64,000 bases of DNA from Limnanthes douglasii subsp. nivea (lineage: Eukaryota > Streptophyta > Magnoliopsida > Brassicales > Limnanthaceae). The position numbers and the translations under genes were made by a program. Of the stretch, positions 1 to 11,157 are shown piece by piece (position 1 is the stretch's first letter; each line of letters opens with the position of its first letter). The stretch covers positions 117,436,771 to 117,500,770 of the forward strand of contig JAUPFV010000001.1 of NCBI GenBank assembly GCA_036936605.1, written 5' to 3'. A model generated the notes under the pieces. The model was not told the origin of the DNA, did no database searches, and saw nothing but the letters and a program-made list of their open reading frames with translations.

Positions 1-25
1 ACTAAAGTATTTATTTTTGTTTTAG

Positions 26-235
26 GTTTTTGAAGGAGAATTGACCCTAACAAATGAAGAAGAAAAAGTATTTGGTAGAGATGGCCAACAATATGAAGAT
101 ATTGATATGGAGGAAAAAGACAAAAAGAGGTTTGTGGGGAGTGTTAGAGATGTAAAGCCTAGGCCCATTAGCCCATATAGTTTGTCTATAAATAATATCT
201 TTATACTCTATGTAATTTGTACACTTTCTAAATAA
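26..235 (+). other. possible 3' terminal exon of an unidentified gene or element
   Basis: An open frame of 69 codons follows a polypyrimidine stretch ending in TTTTAG at 25, which looks like a splice acceptor, and ends at a TAA at 233-235. The first half is acidic and lysine-rich (EEEK, DMEEKDKK). The second half is hydrophobic and may be read-through of untranslated sequence. Any upstream exon lies outside the window. I do not recognise the protein. It could equally be chance coding in a repeat, because a TATA-like CTATAAATAA at 186-195 lies inside it. Confidence 0.2.
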
Positions 236-286
236 TACAAAAACCCTAATAGATTTAAGCGAATCATTCTTCTTCTCTCATCTTGT

Positions 287-740
287 ATCTCATCTATCAT
301 CTGTAGTCTCGTATTGTACATTACTCATTTATCACTAGTCTTGCATTACTCGTATATCACTAGTCTCGCATTACTCATTTATTACTAGTCTCGCTTGTAA
401 TTAGCTATGAAATTTGTCTCACATCTTTTGTTTATAAGTTGTTTTGCATCTATCATATTTTCATGGTCTTGCATTACTTATTTATATTTATTCTTGCATA
501 TAGTCAGCTATGCGTTATATCACATTCTTCATTTAAAACTAGTCTCACATTTTGTATTTTCGTGGTTTTGTATCTTACATTTTTTATTTATATGGTCACA
601 CATTGCGCTTTTATAAATACTTTTGTATGTACTAAGCTAAACATTGTCTCACATTCTTTATTTAAAATTAGTTTCGCATTGTAGTTTTCTGGTCTCGCAT
701 CCTGCAATTTAATTTTGCTCGGTCTCATATTTAATATTCG
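287..740. repeat. degenerate TCTCGCAT-motif repeat region
   Basis: Short units containing TCTCGCAT, TCTTGCAT or TCTCACAT followed by AT-rich spacer (for example CTAGTCTCGCATTACTCATT) recur irregularly. The same motif recurs at 1560-2130, 3240-3550, 12310-12640 and 13130-13340, so it marks one locus later split by element C. The spacing is too irregular for a simple satellite. Overlapping open frames here are leucine/isoleucine-rich and I do not regard them as genes. Confidence 0.55.
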
Positions 741-758
741 GGTTTATTTACTTTGCAG

Positions 759-1273
759 ATGGTTAACTTGAAAAACACACCAACAATCGAACATACGTCC
801 AGCAAATTTATTGACTTACAAATAGTAGGTGAATTAGAGAATATGGAAATTGTTATTAAAAAGTATGCAAAAAATATTGAAGAACTAAAATAGTCAACGA
901 AAGACAAGGCCATATCATATATAAAGAGCGAGATTGAAAAAAAAGATGGAACTTGAAAAAACTCTTTAACTGCTTATATTCAAAGTAAGCACGGAGGTAT
1001 AAAAGCCACCGATAAGATATTTAAAACATATGAAAGGATAAAAACATGTACAAAAAATTCAAGGCATGTATTAAGGTTTATCTTGATGCGAAAAATAAGG
1101 AAAATATGTGTGATCCTACCGATAGGCCTCTTGATGTACAGGTACACGTCTTTACGACTATAAAAGATATAAATTTTGTACATAAGCCTTCTAATATACA
1201 CAAGGATCATCTTGTTTATCATGATGAAAAATGGTTATACAGGAGCATTATCACCCTCATTCTAATTAAATAG
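759..1273 (+). pseudogene. unrecognised coding remnant
   Basis: An ATG directly follows a CTTTGCAG acceptor-like site at 751-758 and opens a 44-codon frame ending in TAG at 891-893. A second open stretch (about 1046-1273) follows in another frame after further stops. The first part is mildly amphipathic and rich in Glu, Ile and Lys; no domain is recognisable. The arrangement suggests a broken exon or exons, but with no homologue in mind I cannot assign a function, and random AT-rich sequence is a real alternative. Confidence 0.2.
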
Positions 1274-1559
1274 AAAAACAAGACCCTTCTGCAATAAAAA
1301 GGATCCTCCCACTGTATAGGAGCATCATAACCAACAAATAGATAATGTTTCTTTGGAGAAAAAAATAATCTAGATTGTTCAAAAAGAGAATCTTATTGAT
1401 CATCAAATGCAAAACGTTGAACTGATGAGTGCTTTGGAGAAGTAGGTGATATTGGATTCTTTCATCTTGATAAATGTGTTAAACCTATGTATTATTGTAA
1501 TTTTATGAACCTATGTATTTATTTGTGTATTAACCATTTTTTTTGCTTATATCTTATAA

Positions 1560-2130
1560 TACATGGTCTCATATTAAATTTGTAATATTTTATCTCACGT
1601 GATAGAGTCTCGCATATGTACGGCCTAATCTCACATGTCATATGTCCTACATTTTTCACATATTCATACACCTGTAATTGTCTCGCATTTTGGGTTTTTT
1701 CTTGGTTTTCTAATTCGTTATTGGCTGGTCTTGCATTACTAATATACAAGTTTTGTATGTGCCCCTACTGTTGTACATGATAATCATGCTTTACAATACC
1801 TGGAAAAAAGAATGCAGCTCATCAAGACATGGAAAATGAGATTCTCATTAAGACATAAAAGATTTTAAATTGATTATTGTCGTGGAGAATGGGGTAAACC
1901 TGGTTGGGAAAACGATAAAAAACCGGAAAATATTTATGTGACGGGTCATATATATCATCTTATCTATCATCTCTCACCATCTCTGGTCTCACATATATCA
2001 TCATCATCTATAGTCTCGTATATATTATTAGTTTTGGTCTCACATCTATAATTATGTCTCATATCCATTATTTGTTTTGTCTTGAATCTCTCGTCTATTG
2101 TTTTGTCTCGAATCTCTTACCTCCCATCTA
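1560..2130. repeat. TCTCGCAT-motif repeat region, second block
   Basis: TCTCGCATATG, TCTCGCATTTTG, GTCTCACAT and TCTCGTAT variants recur through this block (clearest at 1565-1740 and 1980-2120) with AT-rich spacers. It is the same family as 287-740. No gene is visible. Confidence 0.45.
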
Positions 2131-3239
2131 GTGCATTTACTAATATAATGGTTTCACAATTTCTAGAAATATTTGGAAGAAGAGACTTTATTTGAAGTAA
2201 ATTTGGATACTTAAAATTATTTAATCCTTAAAATTATTGACTTTACTATCGAGAAAAAAAAACTATCCAGTTGACAACCTAATACCGATATTAATTCAAT
2301 TCACTAAATACCAAAAATTGAAACTGATGTAAAATGTAGAGAAGTAGAATAATCCAACAATATGATCAATTCTAAATTTAACATGTCATATTTTGTTAAT
2401 AATATGATAGAGATAACAATCGAAAACCAATTGGACTACAATGTAAAGTTGATTTAGAATTTACTTGTATGTATGGTTTCTCATTTTGGAATTAATTTAC
2501 CGGTTGTTTCACTTCTAATATTACATATATTATTGATGGTTATATATATATTGGATTCTTTCAAAAAAAATTAAAAATATCTACCCTTGGTTTTGATGGG
2601 AAACTAACATATCATAGTCTAACAAAATTCATTTATGGATGTGTAATGCTAAGAAACATACAGTTTTACAGCATGTATTGTCCTACATCTCTCTTCTCAT
2701 GTATTTTTCATACATGTTATGTATTATCCCGCATATCTTTTGTCACGTATTTTCCCACATGTTACATAATGTATCACAACTTTATGTGAATATGTGTATT
2801 AATTAAACGTATAACTTATAGATAAAATACCTCAACAAGAAGAATATTTTGATTACAAAACAGAAAATAAAGATAACGAGCCCAAAAAATATCCCTTAAC
2901 AAAAAATTAGAACACTTGATTGGGGCATGATGGTTTGCGAGTACAGTAAATATTTTATTGAAATGTGCGAAATTTGAAAATAAGATGATGATAATGTTGC
3001 AACATTAAGAAGAGTAAAGTTATTTTACTTGTTTCTTAATGATATAAACATAAAAAAATTATGGTGAAATATGTATGTAACGTTTGTTAATGATGTAAGT
3101 CCTTATGTAGTGTTGGTTAATGATGTAAAAAAAATCAGAGTTGTATTATGTTATAATGTCCTTAATGATGTACTTAATTATGAATTGGTCTGCTACATTA
3201 TATAATATATTGTTATTCCATCTAACATAAAGTTATTAT
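2131..3239. other. AT-rich stretch with no identified gene
   Basis: Very AT-rich sequence with stops in all frames. No coding region, RNA gene or complete repeat is recognised. Isolated words related to the neighbouring motif blocks occur (for example around 2690-2770). Confidence 0.5.
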
Positions 3240-3550
3240 CAATATGTCTCGTATCTCTTACCTTAAATAAGGTTATTATGAATTAGTCTCGCATTAAGAT
3301 GTTTATACATGGTCTCGCATAAAAGTTGGTTATATATTGTCTAACAGGTTATGTAATCTCTCGCATGTCATATATTGTCTCGCATGTTATGCATATTTTA
3401 TGCCATGCGTTATCTCGAATGTATGGACCTTACATGTATTTATCTTGCATGTATGGGCGTTACATATCTATACCCTTAATTATATAATTGTCCCGCATCT
3501 TGCATGTAGTTTATTATGCATAGTCTCGTATAAAGCATCTATAATTTCTA
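3240..3550. repeat. TCTCGCAT-motif repeat region, third block
   Basis: At least four close matches to TCTCGCAT (near 3287, 3311, 3360 and 3379) plus TCTCGTAT and TCTTGCAT variants alternate with TTATACATGG- and GTTATG-type spacers. These spacers also occur at 12310-12640 on the far side of element C. The open frame across it is a by-product of the repeat. Confidence 0.5.
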
Positions 3551-4220
3551 TTGGTTTCTTATTTTTAATTATAAAAAATAAAAAGTTTGAAAATACTAAC
3601 AAAAATAGAAAAACATTATTGTAGTAAAAAAAATATCAAATTACAAAAGCCTGAAGAACAAATAACCTATCCATGGATGACTATTTCCATATAAACTTCT
3701 TTTCAAATTCATGACATAAATCAATATTCCAACCTTCGACCTCTGTATAACATTTTGAACTTTAACTCACGAGTAAAACTATAATATTTTCAATGAACTT
3801 CAATATAGATAGACTATAATATTATTTAATATGATTATTGAAATACTCCATTGGATCAGAAGTCATGAAACCATACCGATTGCCTTTATAAAAATAAAAA
3901 ACATATTTATCCGAATGTATATTCTTGCAAAACCTAATAACTTTTTAATCTTATTATTTAACAAAATTGTCCATATATTGAGTGTACATGTTCTGATTTG
4001 GGGAAAACATATTTTTTAAACATATAAAGCATCTTAGTCATAAATGGTGTGGTTGTATCACTAAAAAATAATCAATTTCCAATATAAAAAAATACAACAT
4101 GCATGATAACAATATGGAAATAAAGTAGTAACAACATTAACAATACCTAAATGACGATAACTAAAAATGTTATTTAACGAATAAACAAGCGAGATTTCAA
4201 GATTCTAAATACCATAGACA
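3551..4220. other. AT-rich stretch with no identified gene
   Basis: No supported gene. A minus-strand stretch near 3660-3800 can be read as a decayed peptide with stops that loosely resembles the remnant at 12674-12937, but the match is too weak to call. The region ends at the TTTAT target site of element C. Confidence 0.45.
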
Positions 4221-4225
4221 TTTAT

Positions 4226-4882
4226 TGATAAGGTTGGTAATATTCATACCATTATTATAAAGAAACACATAAATAAGGCCCAAAGTGAGCTAGACAAGTC
4301 CGACCGAGTATATATCCGAGCACACATAAAAAAGGACAAGGCGATCAAGAGAAGACATAAACAAGGATAAGGCGATCAAAATCGATACAACCCTAAATTC
4401 TGGACGAATAAAGTAAATAAAGGTCGAGCTGGAAAGTCTTAAGTCCGAGCATATTCGAGGTCGAGCAGAGCAGAACCAGCCTCATCCCGAGCATAATCGA
4501 AACACAGTTGAGCAGAACGATGGCCGGTTCAAGAAGAACCGAGCAAATTTTTAACTAGGCAAATGACATTTGGTATAAGGATTGTGCGCTCATCTTATTC
4601 GCCTGCTAGGAATAGCAGAAATAAAGATTATTAATAGAGTCAAATACATTTAATGAGTCAACTCACTAAGACTATAAATTCCAGAGTAATGGCCGTTAAT
4701 TTAGGACAATTATCATCAGTAGAGGTCTACGTGCAAGACCAATAGGGACACGTAATAAATAAACGTGATATAACTGCTATGAGCAGTATAAATATTAGAT
4801 TGATGATATGTAATTGTATATTCTTCTCGAATAAATAAAGTTACTATTTTGGCGAATACTTGTTAAGGTTTTCACGTTAACA
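4226..4882 (+). repeat. element C 5' LTR
   Basis: Begins TGATAAGGTTGG and ends GTTAACA. It aligns along its length with 11158-12237 once the MITE in the latter is removed. It is followed four bases later by the primer-binding site. A TATA-like AGTATAAATATT near 4785 is a plausible LTR promoter. Confidence 0.9.
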
Positions 4883-4886
4883 TTTT

Positions 4887-4904
4887 TGGCGTCGTTTGTG
4901 GGAA
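4887..4904 (+). other. element C primer-binding site
   Basis: TGGCGTCGTTTGTGGGAA directly after the 5' LTR has the usual form of plant Ty3/gypsy primer-binding sites (TGGCGCCG-type) that pair with the 3' end of a host tRNA. The exact tRNA is not assigned. Confidence 0.7.
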
Positions 4905-4937
4905 CCACTTTGAGCCTTTGTTTAAGACTAAGCACCA

Positions 4938-5970
4938 ATGGTAGTAACTAGATCCGGGATTGAAATAGAGCCTACAGAGAGACGTGTCATTGTGAATAAC
5001 CCAAACCAAACGATGTAACAGGTTATGGGACCAGACGTCATTCAGGCGACTAATGTCCAAGAAACACATCCCCAAGGAGGGGTGGAAACTCCACCAGGAA
5101 TCCCCCTAGTAACTGTCAATTCGCCGATGATGCCGGCCATCGCAGAAGTTATAGCTAACCTGACCGAGTTTTTCTCTAGAACCAATAATATGGATGAATT
5201 AACAGAGGTTAGGTGACTCGAACAACAGATCCAAGCAATACAACATGCCAAACATAAAGTCGATCAGGACCAGGAAATGAGCGAACATGTTGTCAAAGCG
5301 GTCGTGGTAAAAATGAACGATGCAATCAATGTTTTAACCGTGAAACTCCGTGAGGGTGCACATCCGCGACCAAGATTAACTATCAAGACTAGCCAAGCAG
5401 ACAGGTGTGAAGGATCATCCAAACGCGACAATTCATCCATGCCATGAACAAGCTTCCCGATTTAGCAAAAAATATGGCAGTGACAATTCAGAAAATGGGG
5501 CTCGATAGGCAAGGAAAACTTTACGTTAACCTGGTAATATTCCCATGTGATAAGATGGGAGATCTCCTGGCTCGAGCCGACCAGTTTATTAAAATGGACC
5601 ATGCAACCAAAATAAGCTCCCGAGACAAAATCGTATAAAAAACCAGAGTGTCTACCTACAATAGAAGAAGGGTCGACGATGGGCCACATAGGGAAACCTG
5701 GAGGAGCTTGGTAACCCAACACCTTACAATATATGAGAACTTCACTCGACAATTCACCCCTCTTACGGAAACCATCTCTGCCATCTACGAACGTACCAAA
5801 GATAGCGTTTGATACCGATCCCCACGAGTTTTGTGGGCCTCGAGTTACAAGAGATCGATCATGCACTTTTGCACCTACCATAACGACCACGGCCACGAGA
5901 CAGACAATTTATGGCAACTAAAAGAAGAAATACAAAGATTAGTAGATAATGACGAGCTGATCTAATTCTT
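4938..5970 (+). pseudogene. element C gag remnant
   Basis: An ATG at 4938 opens a frame beginning MVVTRSG, which is soon broken by stops. A later segment (about 5444-5640) and a Cys-His stretch near 5862-5930 (FCTYHNDHGHETD) correspond to the C-terminal part of Tat gag proteins and to the CHHC knuckle of elements 1 and 2. In place of the last Cys there is Asn. The central capsid region expected in between is missing or unrecognisable. It is non-functional. Confidence 0.7.
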
Positions 5971-6142
5971 ACACCAACAAGAGCGTAACCAGCAGCAAGG
6001 CAATACAGAATAGGCCCGTCTGGATGAACATGAGCATTGTTGGGAGGACAAACGAGTAGACATTGGGAAACAACAATGATTATTCGCGATATTCGGAGGA
6101 TGTACTCTAACTGAAGCAGATCAGCAATCTAGGAAACTAGCA

Positions 6143-6600
6143 ATGGAGGACCAGCATGTACTCTCTGTGGGTGGTTCATCTTACAACACTTATCGAGAAC
6201 CAGTAGTCGACTTGGTATTCAACGATGAAGACCTGAAAGGAATGGAAACCCCACATGAAGACACATTGACTGTAAACTTGGGTATCAGGGGACTAATGGT
6301 AACCAAAGAATTGGTGGATGGGGGCAGTTTAGCCAATATTGTTTTTAAAATTAGTTATGATCAAATGTTGGAGGTCCCTTCGTACAAACCAACGTAACTC
6401 ACTTTGATTGGGTATGAGGGAAAAACGTCTCAATATGTGGGCGAAGTTGTACTCACGGTTAAGGTGGGATATATCACTAAGAAAAAATAAGTTAAGACCC
6501 TCATTATGATCGTGGACGCACCCAGCTCATACCACGCCATTATAGGGAGACCTTGGTTGCACATGATGGAAGAAATCCTTTAAACCTTTCATCAGCGCAT
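6143..6600 (+). pseudogene. element C aspartic protease remnant
   Basis: The open stretch at 6143-6397 ends ELVDGGSLANIVF and aligns with the LVDTGSSANILF active site of elements 1 and 2. The catalytic DTG has become DGG. The following frame (to about 6600) keeps the IVDAPSSYHAIIGRPWL-type end of the domain after a frame break and stops. Retropepsins process Gag-Pol; this copy cannot. Confidence 0.8.
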
Positions 6601-6949
6601 TAAGTACCACGTCGGTAATGTTGTAGGGATTATACGAGGCAGCCAGCGTACGACCCGAACCTGTTACTCTGTCATTGTGCATCCTAGCAAACCGGTAAGA
6701 TAGCAATTAAAAGGTGAGGGGGAACCGAGCGATCAATTAATCATTCCACCATCTTCTGAGCCGATAGACGATCCTAAAGAAGATGAGATGCATGGTAACA
6801 ACCCGAATGACACTTTTGCAGAATCACTAACATCAGGGCACACTCTCCTCAAATGAGCCTCTTTGGATTCAGATTTCAAATTTTCTCTGATCGAATTATT
6901 AAAATAGAACTTAGATATTTTTTCATAGGTATCCAATGATGTAACCGGG

Positions 6950-8170
6950 GTCAACCCCTTAGTGATATGTCACGAACTAGCAATAGACAGGTATGCGGAA
7001 CCCGTTTGGCAAAAACGTAGACACTTTTTCAATCGAAAAACAAGAAGCAATAAACAACGAAGTAACCAAGCTTTCCGAGCTTGGGCATATCTTCCGAGCA
7101 AGATATCGGTGTGGATTGAAAACCCGGTTATTGTTAAGAAGAAAGAAGGGCAGTGGCGCATGTGCGTTGATTTTACTAACCAGAACCAATTTTTCCCTAA
7201 AGACGCATTCCCTCTATCTTGAATTGACCAGTTAGTGGAATACACCTAGGGATGTGAATGTATGTTGTTTATGGATGCTTACTACGGTTACAACCAAATC
7301 TACATGCATCGGAATGATGATGAACGCACAACATTCCAAATCGAACGTAACCTATATTGTTGCACCGTCATACCCTTTGGATTGAAAAATACAGGCTCGA
7401 CTAACCAACTCTTAATCAATAAGATCTTCAAGGACCAGCTAGGGAACTGTATGAAGGCCTATATAGACGACATGATCGTCAAAACCAATGCCCCAAAGCA
7501 AAATACTTGGACGTGCTGAGTAACGTTTTCACAATCTTATGTAAGTATAACTTGAAGTTGAATCCGTTAAAGTGCTCTTTCGGTGTCCGAACACAAAAAA
7601 TTCTAGGCTACGTGGTTGCCAAAAAGGGAATATAGGCGGATCCAATCCAATTGCAGGCGCTTATTCAGATGGAACCATCTAAGAACATAAAGGAGATTCA
7701 GTACTTCACGGGGCGCCTCACAGTCCTTTCCCGCTTTATATCGAAAGCCGCTGATAAAAGCGACCCCTTATTCGAGGTCCTGGAGGAAGCAAAGAAGTTC
7801 GAATGGAACACAGATTGTGATGCGTCCTTTGCCACCTTAAAATTGTACCTTGCTTCCCCAAAATCTTATCGCCTCCCACACCAGGAGAACCATTATACCT
7901 CTACTTATTGGTATCCAGCTTTGCTGTTAGCGCAGTCCTCATTAGGGAAACCGAGGGTGTCCAACGTCCCATCTACTATACAAGCAAAACCTTGGTAGAC
8001 GCTGAGACTCAATATCTGAACTTAGAAAAGCTCGCCTTGAGGTTAGTAGTTGCAGTGTGAAAGATGCGACCGTATTTTCAGGGTTATATTATCATTGTCT
8101 GAACGTCCTTCCTTTTGCGCAATGTACTACAAAAATCAGACGTTTTGGACGTCTTACTAAGTGGTCAGTT
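6950..8170 (+). pseudogene. element C reverse transcriptase and first RNase H remnant
   Basis: Pieces in shifting frames carry RT motifs: VWIENPVIVKKKEGQWRMCV at about 7110-7170, MDAYYGYNQI near 7273, PFGLKN near 7375, and an intact YIDDM at about 7459. 7651-7998 holds the connection/RNase H part (LTGRL-like, NRFISKAADK-like). At least five frame breaks or stops separate the pieces. The order and spacing match element 1. Confidence 0.85.
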
Positions 8171-8279
8171 GAGCTCGAAGAACCCCATAAGGAAATCAAA
8201 TGACAAGTTATAGCAGAATTCCTAACCAATTTTTCAACACCTCGACCGGTAGATGGAGGAACCAAAACTACCGAAGAAG

Positions 8280-8640
8280 AACAAAAATGGATATTATAGG
8301 CCAATGAGGAGACAAACGGCTCAAGGGGAGGAGCTGGAATGATTCTTAAATCACCAACATGCGAACATATCAACCAGAAAATCCGATTTGGCTTCCCGAT
8401 AACTAACAATTTTGCGGAGTATGAAGCAGTCATAGGTGGCATTTGATTGGCCCGTATCTGCGGTACGACTACACTTTAGGTACGCTCAGACTCACAATTA
8501 ATTATTAACAAAGCTATTGAACTTATGATGCAAAACATGAAGGTACGTGCACCTATCTAACAATACTAAAGGAATGTGAGGCCGAATTCAATGACGTGCA
8601 TTATGAGCAAATACCTCACCTTGACAAATCCATAGCATAA
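8280..8640 (+). pseudogene. element C archaeal-type RNase H remnant
   Basis: Read on the plus strand, 8285-8520 gives GGAGMILKSP, then NNFAEYEAVIGGI, then VRSDSQLI, interrupted by two in-frame stops. This matches the extra RNase H of Tat elements seen intact in element 1. The Glu and second Asp of the catalytic set are still visible (FAEYEA, SDSQ). Confidence 0.7.
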
Positions 8641-8879
8641 TCTTTAGCCAAGTTGGCCACGACAGCAGAACACCCACTGAAAATTACACAAGAACATCCT
8701 AGTACTGCCACTTATCCTCAACCAACCACAGTCTGTTCGGTCAAAAATCCTGCCGATTGAAGATACCCATATTTACTCAATCTCAACCATGAAACATTAC
8801 CATCCGACAAAGCACTCGCTCGAGCACTACAACTATGAGCAACTAAGTATTGCATACTCGATAGTGCCCTATACCATAA

Positions 8880-9260
8880 AAGTGCGACCCGACCGTTACT
8901 ACGCTGTTTGTATCCGGAAGAAGCTACCACAGTTCTTCATGATTTACACTCCGGCGAGGCTGGAGCACACTGCGATCATAGAGTCTTATCCGCAGATTCC
9001 TACTCGTTGGATACCATTGGCCAGAGTTGGATGCTGACGCAGAAAAAATCGTACGACAATACTACGCTTATCAACAATATTCTAACATTGGGCATCTACC
9101 CAGAGAGCCTATGGTTGCCAACCCTATTCCCTGTCCGTTCGACAAATGGGCCATCGACCTAATAGGACCTTTGCCGATGACTACAGAGATAATGCAGTTC
9201 CTCGTGGTTGCAGTTGACTATTTCACCAACACTAGGGATTGTCCACCTGTGTTATCCCCC
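8880..9260 (+). pseudogene. element C truncated integrase remnant
   Basis: LHSGEAGAHCDH at about 8935-8975 is the His-Cys zinc-binding start. WAIDLIGPLP at about 9148 is the first catalytic Asp block, followed by VAVDYFTN. After about 9240 homology stops abruptly: the second Asp block, the Glu block and the C-terminal module are absent, and an unrelated or antisense-gene region begins. Confidence 0.75.
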
Positions 9261-9540
9261 AATGAGCCGTCAACCTCATCCTCATCTTGTAGCACCATCT
9301 TCCATTGGGAAAAAGTACTAAATTGATCACTACCTTGCTTTTTTGTTAGAGAAATGCCATACACATCCTCTACATCTTCTCGGGCTTTATGTCATCTGCA
9401 ATCTTAGTCAAGGCCATAACTGGTCCATGTCCTACAACTTCTTCAGTATTATCCCCTCCCTCAGGGGTAAAGGTTGATCCACTGGCCTCTCGTACCCTTC
9501 TCCATTGAGGCACCACTAGTATGATCCCAACATAATTCTG

Positions 9541-10480
9541 CTATTCATATATTTTCTCCATAAGAGCTCGCAGTCTCTCTGACATTGTTGCATCCCCAGT
9601 TCCAGCCATAATCACCTTGTCGTCTCCTGAAATATTCAACTTATGCACTCTCCAAAGCCCAGATTTCAGATAATATATGGGACATAACACTTGCATAAGC
9701 TCCAGCCTCCAAAAACTGTTGGCAGCAACAACCAATTTTGTCAGAGGATTCACTGAACCCTCGGGTCGCCCCTCCTTACACCACTCATAATATTTACCTT
9801 CACCTGCAAAAACAACCCACACATTTAAAACACCATATATCCACAATGCAACATAAAATATAAGCCACTATAATTCATCTTACATTTATTCTTCCAACGT
9901 CTCTCTAGTTGGAAATTCATGGAAGCACTTTCGTGCTCCCAATTCCCAAAAACATATACAAACCTATGCTTCCAATTCTTATCAGAGGTTGACAGTTCAA
10001 CAATATTTCTAGCCCCCGTTAGTTGTAGGTAGAAGAAAGGCGAACACGCTAACTTGGACACATCTACTACTACTAAGATGTCAGCTAGACAAATGTGTAT
10101 ATTAAAGAACTAGGAACTAAGCACTATACTTAAAAGTTTCCTCCAACTGAGTAGGATATATACGAACGAAAGTAAATAAATCCATAATCAAAGGAGGAAG
10201 GTGGAGGCGTAATCCCCAATCAAAGACAGTGGTGTAAAGACAAGTCTCGCCCTTCTCGGTGGTGTAGGGTTGATCTCCTGCACGAGACGCTCTAACTATC
10301 ACATCATCGGGAATCCCGTATCTAATCTTAAACTCATCAAGGGACCCCTCAGTTTAATACCTATATTTAAAGGTTATTTTGGAAAAATACTCCTTCAGAA
10401 ATTGGGAGCTTTCGTAATCAGAGTTGCCAACTACACCAGTTTTCTTCTTCATGGTTTTCTTGGGCGCCATGGTACGAAAG
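9541..10480 (-). pseudogene. element C antisense gene remnant (putative gypsy-type transposon family)
   Basis: Opposite to the retroelement's own genes. VFDWGLRLHLPP (10117-10302 stretch) matches LFNWGLRFPLDP of the element 1 antisense gene, and FVYVFGNWE (9825-10061 stretch) matches FLFVSGSWE. The two stretches are in order in the minus direction. An intron is predicted at 9804-9883: donor AAT/GTAAGATG after the RRWKNK block and acceptor TTTTTGCAG/GTGAAG. It is 80 nt long and at the same place as in elements 1 and 2. The remaining protein is broken by stops. Confidence 0.7.
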
Positions 10481-10489
10481 ACTGCAATG

Positions 10490-11157
10490 ACCCAAGAGCG
10501 GTCGTAAGAATCAAGGTATTATCCTATCATAACTTGGTTCAATTTCACTGTGAAGGAAGCCCCCCCATATAACAAACATCTTAAGATTGTACCCACATAT
10601 ATGTTTCACACATCCTAAATGCTATAGAGCATTCTAATTCTAAAAGGACATACGAAAAAAATCAATAAATCAAAATGCAGAAAATGTAGCTATAAAGTAA
10701 AAACTCCCTAGATCATTCTTCATGAAAACAAAATACGCGGGAATGTACTAGCAATAATGGAAGCCTTTTGGAGTTCTATTCACAGACGAAAATCAAGAGA
10801 ACACAAAGTTTTAGAAGGAAACGATAAAAAACACCCTGTGACATTTATTCTTTGATCTTCCTTCAAATTCCAGTCATGTGGGCCTGCCACATGGACCAAC
10901 CAGGGGGGCAGCCACTCAACCGTCAAAATTTACTAGTTTAAAATAACACGTCATTTAACGAGAGATTAAATGCCATGATACGATTCTCCATTCTAATTGT
11001 CAGACTATCAAATCATTTAATACGCGTGTGAGATCACATGTTGTCATATCAACTTTCCACGTTAACCGAACAAATCTTTCTTGATATCATATCTATTCAC
11101 AATTGTTACTCCATTTACCAATTTTTACTTAGTTGGTCAATGGAATAGGGGTAGCCT
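10490..11157. other. element C untranslated 3' region and polypurine tract
   Basis: No coding capacity is recognised. The last bases before the 3' LTR (GGAATAGGGG at about 11140-11150) are purine-rich and in the right place for the plus-strand priming polypurine tract, though with drift. Confidence 0.5.

Noticed and set aside
407..684. Hydrophobic frames that look like membrane proteins
   Set aside because: They are leucine/isoleucine/phenylalanine runs produced by T-rich motif repeats, with no homologue or gene structure.
9027..9326. Intact integrase in element C
   Set aside because: Only the zinc-binding start and the first Asp block are present; sequence after about 9240 is unrelated to integrase.
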